Below are positions 57,940 to 64,000 of a DNA stretch of 64,000 nucleotides, one piece after another. Every line of letters starts with the position of its first letter. Position 1 is the stretch's first letter. The translations under genes and the position numbers were made by a program. The stretch is from Areca catechu. Its lineage: Eukaryota > Streptophyta > Magnoliopsida > Arecales > Arecaceae. Below the pieces are notes generated by a model. The model had not been told where the DNA came from. It was given only the letters and a program-made list of their open reading frames with translations, and did no database searches. The stretch spans positions 62,636,088-62,700,087 of the forward strand of contig CM038040.1 of assembly GCA_021397845.1 (NCBI GenBank). Reading direction: 5' to 3'.

Positions 57940-58730
57940 AAATGCCAACAAGTTGACCAGTCCCAATTATGTAGATTAGTTAAGGAACTTGAGAATTGTC
58001 TTAACTCAAGAGAAGGTCTCTTACATCCTCAACTCTCCTGATCCTGATTCGATCAGAGATGATGCTACCGAGGAGGAAAAGGTCACATATAAAATATGAT
58101 AGAATGATAGTTTAACTATCAAGTGCATCATGTTGGCCTCAATGAGAAATGTATTGCAGAGGCAACATGAAAAAATTATACCTTAGTCCATACTGTTCAA
58201 TCTTAAAAAGTTTTATGAAGAGCAAAGTAGGACTGCCCAATACAAAATATCAAAATAGTTGTTCTGAGCATGTATGAGGAGGGCTCTTTTGTTTAAGTCT
58301 ATGTACTAAAGATGATTGACTTAATCACTTGATTAGGTCAATTATGGTTTGTTATGGATAGAGAGCTTAATTAGGACTTGATCCTACAATCACTCCCTGA
58401 TTTATTCTCTCAGTTTGTCATGAACTATTACGTGAACAAACTGAACATTTTATTACCCAAGTTGCTTAATATGCTTAAGATAGCCGAGAGACATTCTAAG
58501 GAAGATAAGGCTCATCTTCTTCTAATTAATGAGAAGAAGAAAATAATAATGAAGAAGGGTTTAAAGAGAAAATGGAACCCTAAGAAAAAAATCTAGAAGA
58601 GGAAGAAAATAAAGAAGCTCTCTGCTGATGGAACCTATTTTGACTACAGCAAGTAGAGATACTAAAAGAAGAACTGCATGTCATATCTTGCTAGTATGAA
58701 GCTTAATGCTAGTGAAGCATCAAAAGGTTT
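57940..58730 (+). pseudogene. Copia gag of element D
   Basis: Broken frames read LRNLRIVLTQEKVSYILNSP, then LNILLPKLLNMLKIAERHSK with a Lys-rich tail, and a zinc-knuckle remnant around 58630-58690 (GTYFDYSK..RY.KKNCMSYL) in which at least the first two Cys are Tyr. Confidence 0.7.
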
Positions 58731-58769
58731 GTACATGATATAAACTAACTTGTCATTGAGTACTTTAGC

Positions 58770-59700
58770 TTCTGATTCATGGGTATTAGATACTGCATGT
58801 AGGTTTTATATATGCAAGTCTTTATAGGGACTTCATATAATTAGAAGCTTAAAGAAGGGTGACTTCAAGCTTTATGGTATAAGTGGTGAAGCCATTCAAG
58901 TAGAAGCTGTGGGCACCTATCTATTATTGTTGCCTTCGACCAAAATTTTAGAATTGAATGACTATTATTTTAAATACATTAGAAATATTATTTTTATATC
59001 CTTGTTGTTACAATAAGGTTTGAAATTAATATAAAGAGCAATGGATGCTCCATTTTTCTTTTTACTATTTTTTTAGAAGTGGTTTATTTATTAATGATCT
59101 TTTAGTTATTTTACTCAATGATAAAGTTTTACTTGTTGAAAACAAAAAAAGAAAGAGGGAAGATGTTAATGTCACCTTTTTGTGGCATTATCGATTAGCT
59201 CATATTAGTGAGTCTAGGATAAACAAGTTATGCAAAGATAACTTCTTTGATCTTTATGATTATGAATTATTAGGAACTTATGAATCTTATCTCATAGGTA
59301 AAATGACCAAGTCTCTATTCACTGGACATGGGATAGGGCAACTGAGTTATTAGGGCTTATACATATAGATGTATGTAGTCCTATGGCAACTCAAGCTTGA
59401 GAAGGATACTCTTTTTTGCATCATCTTGACTGATAATTTATCTAGGTTTGGATATGTGTATCTTATGAACACAAATCCAAAGTCTTTGATAAATTTAAAG
59501 AGTATCAAAGTATGGTTAAGAAACAAACTAGAAAAAGTATTAAAATCCTTTAGTTAGATCAAGGAAAAAAAATACTTATTTAGGAAATTTCTTAATCATC
59601 TTAAGGACAGACATTCTCTTAGAATGGACACCTCCATATACACCATAATTAAATGATATAGCTAAAAGGAGGAATCGTACCTTGTTAGAATAGTAAGGTC
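58770..59700 (+). pseudogene. Copia protease and integrase of element D
   Basis: The protease box reads SWVLDTACRFYICKSL (usual WILDTGCGSHIC). The integrase begins FLWHYRLAHISESRINKL, with its His pair kept, and goes on through GLIHIDVCSPM to the scrap LEWTPPYTP. Many stops interrupt it. Confidence 0.8.
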
Positions 59701-60255
59701 CATGATGAGCTTCACCGATCTTCTGCATCCTTCTTGGATTATGTCTTATAGATAGCTACCTATATACTAAACAAGATGCTATCAAAATTAGTAGCTAAAA
59801 TTTCATATGAATTATGGAAAGGCAAAAGGCTAAGTCTTAAATATTTTAAGACTTGGGATTGCCTACTTATGTTAGAAATGTATTCAGATATAAGCTAAGT
59901 GTTAGAGTTGATAAATATAGATTTATAGATTATCCCCAAGAGGATATTAGATATCTCTTTTATCATCCTACTGAATAAACGGTCTTTGTTAGTAGGCATG
60001 CCACTTTCTTAGAGAAGGAATTTATCTAAGAAGGAGGCAGTGGAAGGATACTTGAACTTAGTAAAGTTTAAGACCAACAACCTACTCCTATAGATAATCA
60101 ACTTAAAATTTCTCAACCATAAGTAACTATTAATCAAGTATAACCACAATACATACATTCTTTTTGTAAGTTAGAGAGAGTGTGGGGTGCACCTCTTAGA
60201 TATGTCTATTATTAGAAATAATAATGAAGCCAACATCATTTAAGATGATGATCCT

Positions 60256-60850
60256 ATGACCTATCTAGAACCTGTCGAGGGTAAAGACTCTAACAAATGG
60301 CTTGATGCAATAAAATCAAATATGGACTCTATGTATTCTAATGAAGTTTGGATTTTAGTTGATCCACCTAAGAGAGTAAACCCAATAGGGTGCAAATCGA
60401 TCTTCAAAAAGAAGATTGAAGCTGATAGTCAAGTAGAAATCTACAAAGCTATGCTAGTGGCAAAAGATTTTAGACAAAGACATGGAATTGACTATGATGA
60501 AATATTTTCACTACTAGCTATGCTCAAGTCCATTAGATTTTACTTGCTATAGCCCATATTATGATTATGAAATTTGGTAAATGAATGTAAAAACTACCTT
60601 TCTCAATGGATATCTTGAGGGAGAAGTCTATATGTCACAGCCAGAAGGGTTTGTCTTAAATGAGAGACCAAACCAAGTATGCAAGCTTAAGAAATTTATT
60701 TATGGATTAAAGCAAGCATCAATGAGTTAAAACATCCAGTTTGATGAAAAAATCAAGAAATTTGGTTTCATAAAAAATATGGATGAACCATGTATATTTA
60801 AGAAGATAAGTGGGAGTGCCATTATCTTTTTAATATTGTATGTTGATGAC
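60256..60850 (+). pseudogene. Copia reverse transcriptase of element D, cut at YVDD
   Basis: It reads KWLDAIKSNMDSMYSNEVWI, KSIFKKKIEADSQVEIYKAM and LVAKDFRQRHGIDYDEIFS, then in broken frames the segment up to ILYVDD, whose final codons end at 60850. The sequence then changes abruptly to the LTR of element E. Confidence 0.88.
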
Positions 60851-61829
60851 TGTTCGAGCACGTTTTCAAGTGCATGGATAACCTTCTACCAGCAACCAAC
60901 CTCAGGACATTATATTGGAAGTGGCAGCAATAGGGGATTGAAGCAATCAGCCTAATAGGGATTCAGCCTTCTTGTACAAAAATCTCCTAAATTGTTCAGA
61001 GTGCCCTAAACGTTCTAGATTTGAGATGGATGTGAAACTACCTATCTTGGAACCTCAAACTAATGAGGATTCAACCCTCCAAAGCTCCTGGTCTAACTCC
61101 AAAAGGGTAGAGAGAGGGATGACTCCAAAGATGCTAGGCGCTGGGTTTCCTACTTGGACTAGGAAACCATAACAACTTTCTTCCAACGGCCACCAATCTA
61201 ACTAGATCTAATCCAGATCTAATCCCCCTTTGAATAGGACCTGGAACCAACTTTGAAGAGGCCTAAGATCACCATGCTTGATGGGAATAGGATTTGCAAG
61301 TGGGCGGCTCAATAATCCATTGTGGAAGGAATTCCTACTTCGACTAGGAGTCCTTAGGCGCTAAGGAATTTTTTCCTTCCTAGGGTCTGGTGGCTTAGGT
61401 GCTGATATTATCCTGATAGAAAGTGAAAACCAGAGAAGAAGAGAGGGAGGAAGAAGGTGGATATTAGGAAGAAAAAGTTATTTCACTATGACGGCTCCAA
61501 TCAGCCCTATATATAAAGTATATATATACTAGGTCACCATGACCTAACCCTAAAACTACCATAGGCCAACTTAACGCATAATTGAGTTTCCCAAGTCCAA
61601 GTATACCCTTGATTCATCCCAATCACACATACCTAAGACTCAAAACCAGCCCAATAAAAGTTGGCCCTTTGAGGCCCAAGTCCCTTGAACCTCAAGATCT
61701 AAAAGGCTAACAGCCTTTCATCTTAGGGCCTAAACTAGCCCTAGAAATTTGATGACAGCATCATGATCATTGGACCTTGGCCTTAGCCTTGGTCCCCTGA
61801 TCCTTGGAAGCACCACATGAGACTCAACA
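60851..61829 (-). repeat. 3' LTR of element E
   Basis: On the minus strand it starts TGTTGAGTCTCATGTGG and ends GTGCTCGAACA, 979 bp. A TA-rich stretch near 61510-61530 (TATATATATAC on the minus strand) may hold its TATA box. Confidence 0.82.
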
Positions 61830-61845
61830 ATCTCCACCTTGGTGC
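61830..61845 (-). other. Polypurine tract of element E
   Basis: CACCAAGGTGGAGAT on the minus strand directly before the LTR start; AAGGTGGAGAT followed by TGTTGA is the common arrangement in plant copia elements. Confidence 0.75.
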
Positions 61846-61966
61846 TTCAAGGCTTCAGCCAACTCCATCTAGTCCATAAGCTACATCAGTGCCACACACT
61901 TACGAAAGCTATCACGTGGTAGAACCTTCATCAGTGTATCTACTAGATTCTCCTTGGTGTGTACCT

Positions 61967-62332
61967 TCACCAACTCCACCTCTCCATCCTCCATGAGCTC
62001 TCTGATCCAATGGTATCTGATATCGATGTGCTTGGTCCATGCATGATATAAAAAGTTGTGTGCAAGTAGAAGTGCACTCTAGCTATCGCAGTGCATCCTG
62101 ACAGCCTCCTGTTCGAGGCCCATCTCAATGCTAACCCCTTCAACCATAGGGCCTCCTTTGCCACCTTTGTAATACCAATGTACTCCGCCTCAATGGTTGA
62201 TAAGGCTATAATGGGCGGCAAGCATGATCTCCATGAAATGGGACCTCCATACAAGCTAAAAATGAAACCTATCATCGAGCGATGGGTGTCCACATCTCTA
62301 CCAAAATCCGCATCCAGGAACCCTCTTATCAA
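61967..62332 (-). pseudogene. Copia RNase H of element E
   Basis: It reads GFLDADFGRDVDTHRSMIGF, then GGPISWRSCLPPIIALSTIE and AEYIGITKVAKEALWLKGL, the full copia RNase H pattern with its acidic residues kept. The C-terminus runs out of frame into unrelated residues. Confidence 0.85.
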
Positions 62333-62455
62333 CCCTTGAACCTCCTTGGATGTGTTGGAGAGTCTCTCAGTACCTCCTTGCTATTCATAGCAGATGCTAA
62401 CTCCAACTGTGCCTGCCAAGTACCTACAGACTCCCTTCAGTGCTCGCTAGTGCTT

Positions 62456-63256
62456 CTAGCCTGGCTGCGCCATGAACCTGTTGACCTGACTCACTACATG
62501 GGTGATATCTGGCCTACAACAAACCATGGTGTACATGAGACTTCTTATACTAGAGGCATACATCACCCTCTCCATCTCTTGAATCTTCACCTCAGTCTGT
62601 GGTGCCATGGTCATCGAGAGTCTGAAGTGTCTGGTAATAGGCAGCTCTGTTGATTTTGCTTCCTTCATTCCATATCTCCCTAAAACCTTTTTTATATAAC
62701 CATCTTGAGATAAATGCAGCACCTTCTTGGCTTGGTCTCTAAAGATTTTCATCCCTAAGATCTTTCTTGCAAGCCCCAAATATTTCATCTCAAACTCTGA
62801 AGACAAAGCTTCCTTTAGTGCTTGCATAATCTTTCTACTCCTGCATGCTACCAGCATGTCATCCACAAACAAGAATAGATAGATCCTAGAGCTATCATCC
62901 GAAGTCCTCATATAAACACAAGAATCATGATCACACCTGGAAAGTCTAATGCTCCTTATAAAAATATTGAAGCAGTTGTACCACTACCTCGATGTCTGCT
63001 TCAACCGGTATAGTGACTTCTGCAACAAACAGACTTTCCCTTCTGATCCTGGCTCTCTGAACCCTAGGGGTTGCTCCATATAGATGCTCTCCTCTAGATG
63101 CCCATGGAGAAATACTGTCTTGACATCTATCTGCTCCGGCTCCAAGTCTTGAGCTGCTACAATGCTCAGTAGTACCCTGATGGAAGTATGTCTGATAATG
63201 GGAAAGAAAACCTCGTTGAAGTCAATTCCTTTCTTCTGAGAGTATCCCTTAGCCAC
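62456..63256 (-). pseudogene. Copia reverse transcriptase of element E
   Basis: The first piece, 62984-63256, reads GYSQKKGIDFNEVFFPIIRH to LYRLKQTSR and stops at a TAG where family members have Gln (SRQWY). The second piece, 62456-62911, carries LFLFVDDMLV, the active site with Phe for Tyr, and LGMKIFRD, then the RT connection to QVNRFMAQPG. Apart from the TAG and a short gap, this is the least damaged pol in the window. Confidence 0.88.
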
Positions 63257-63779
63257 TAATTGATCTTTGAACCTGATGCCTCCCTATTGCAAAGTTCCTC
63301 CTTATATTGGTAAACCCACTTGCATCCTATAGATTTCTTTTCTTATGGTAATTGTACCAATCACCATGTATCATTCTTGTGGAGAGATTGCATATCCTCG
63401 GACATTGCTTGGACCTAACTCTCTTTGTCTTGGCTCTCCATAGCCTCCTCGTAGGTATAAGGGCCTCCATTTGCTATTTATTATCAGGCCATATGACACC
63501 ATCTCTTCGAAGCCATATCGATTGGTTGCCTGATGTTCCTTTTGGGCTTATATAGCATAACCTCGATATCCCTGCCGAGTTCAGCCTACTCCTACTAGTC
63601 CTCCTAGCTTCCATTACCTGTCCAAGCTCTCTTCACATATGGAGGCACCCTTTGGAAGTGCTCCACCTAAATATCAAGTCCTCTAGATGCACCTGAAAGT
63701 GGCAAAACAGAAAACGATGTGAGTTGTCCAGTGCTATCCTACTGGACCGCCTGCTGCTCCTGTTACTCCTTCATGCCAC

Positions 63780-64000
63780 CTGATCTTTGGAGAACTGAAT
63801 TTTCATCAAAGTTCACATCCCTACTAATGACAACCTATATCTTCAAGGGACCCCATAGCCGGTATCCCTTAACTCCTTGTGGATATCCTAAGAATACCAT
63901 CTTCCGAGATCTGGCATCCAATTTACTTCGCTCACCAGCACCTACATGCACAAATGCCGTGCACCCAAACACCTATAGATGGCTCAGCCCAACCTTTTTT
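63780..64000 (-). pseudogene. Integrase C-terminal region of element E, partial
   Basis: The minus frame reads LHVFGCTAFVHVGAGERSKL-like residues, DARSRKMVFLGYPQGVKGYR and LWGP, the copia motif after the integrase core. It continues past the right edge. Confidence 0.75.

Larger units (their letters stand above)
54367..60850 (+). mobile_element. Element D: copia retrotransposon, 5' LTR to RT
   Basis: LTR 54367-56765, primer site agtatcagagcc, leader, gag, protease, integrase, then RT up to the YVDD box. Element E is inserted immediately after it. The remainder of RT, RNase H and the right LTR must lie beyond E, outside the window. All frames carry many stops. Confidence 0.85.
60851..64000 (-). 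mobile_element. Element E: copia retrotransposon, 3' LTR to integrase, runs off window
   Basis: From left to right on the plus strand: 3' LTR (60851-61829), polypurine tract, RNase H, RT and integrase C-terminal region, all minus strand. The remaining integrase, gag and 5' LTR lie beyond the window. The expected TSD partner of ATGAC (60846-60850) should lie at its far end. Confidence 0.88.

Noticed and set aside
1..64000. CRISPR arrays, bacterial operons, ribosome binding sites
   Set aside because: None was seen. The splice signals, telo-box and LTR elements show plant nuclear DNA, where these are not expected.
1..64000. tRNA or rRNA genes
   Set aside because: I looked for the tRNA T-loop box and cloverleaf arms and for rRNA-like GC-rich conserved blocks while reading; nothing convincing was found. 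A dedicated scan could still find a degenerate tRNA-derived SINE.

Overview
The window is nuclear DNA of a flowering plant, most likely a monocot and perhaps a palm. It has spliced genes with long AT-rich introns, a GC-rich first exon in one gene (typical of monocots), plant-type LTR retrotransposons nested three deep, and no bacterial gene organisation. The palm assignment is a guess from overall character; 'plant' is firm.

Only two host genes can be supported, both on the minus strand. (1) At 3465-7576 lie the first three coding exons of an Era-type GTPase (plant ERG family). They carry the G1, G2 and G3 motifs; the G4 motif and KH domain are not recognisable, so the rest of the gene probably lies beyond the left edge. 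(2) At 12928-29243 lies a complete seven-exon gene for a BED/C2H2 zinc-finger protein of the SUF4/BuGZ (ZNF207) family. All splice junctions keep frame and give a 373-residue protein ending in the conserved SUF4 C-terminus. Its introns, including one of 8.5 kb, hold small GGTACC-rich inverted-repeat elements (MITE-like), a 632-bp tandem duplication carrying a gene-like fragment, and a gypsy protease fragment.

From about 9.1 to 10.06 kb, between the genes, sits a GC-rich gypsy LTR plus gag start, flanked by a 37-bp direct repeat. From 30.5 kb to the right edge the DNA is almost wholly retrotransposon. F (30540-34843, minus) is a copia element with one full LTR and a decayed gag and early pol. 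A (34864-36689 and 46447-54366, plus) is a Tat-like gypsy element with protease, RT, split RNase H, second RNase H, integrase, a tandem-repeat spacer and an antisense ORF. B (36690-46446, minus) is a non-autonomous element with 2-kb LTRs, inserted in the RNase H of A with TSD CTACA. C (41302-45387, plus) is a small deleted chromovirus with a surviving chromodomain, inserted in the right LTR of B with TSD ATCTC. D (54367-60850, plus) is a copia element inserted in A's antisense ORF. E (60851 to beyond 64000, minus) is another copia element inserted exactly after the YVDD codons of D's reverse transcriptase. The relative order of insertion is therefore A, then B, then C; and A, then D, then E.

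All the retroelement reading frames are broken. Many breaks are CAG-to-TAG or TGG-to-TAG changes, and the two LTRs of C differ, where compared by hand, only by transitions. This fits deamination of methylated cytosines in silenced elements. No unknown biological system was recognised; the most informative content is the nested insertion record and the repeat load carried inside an otherwise intact SUF4 gene.
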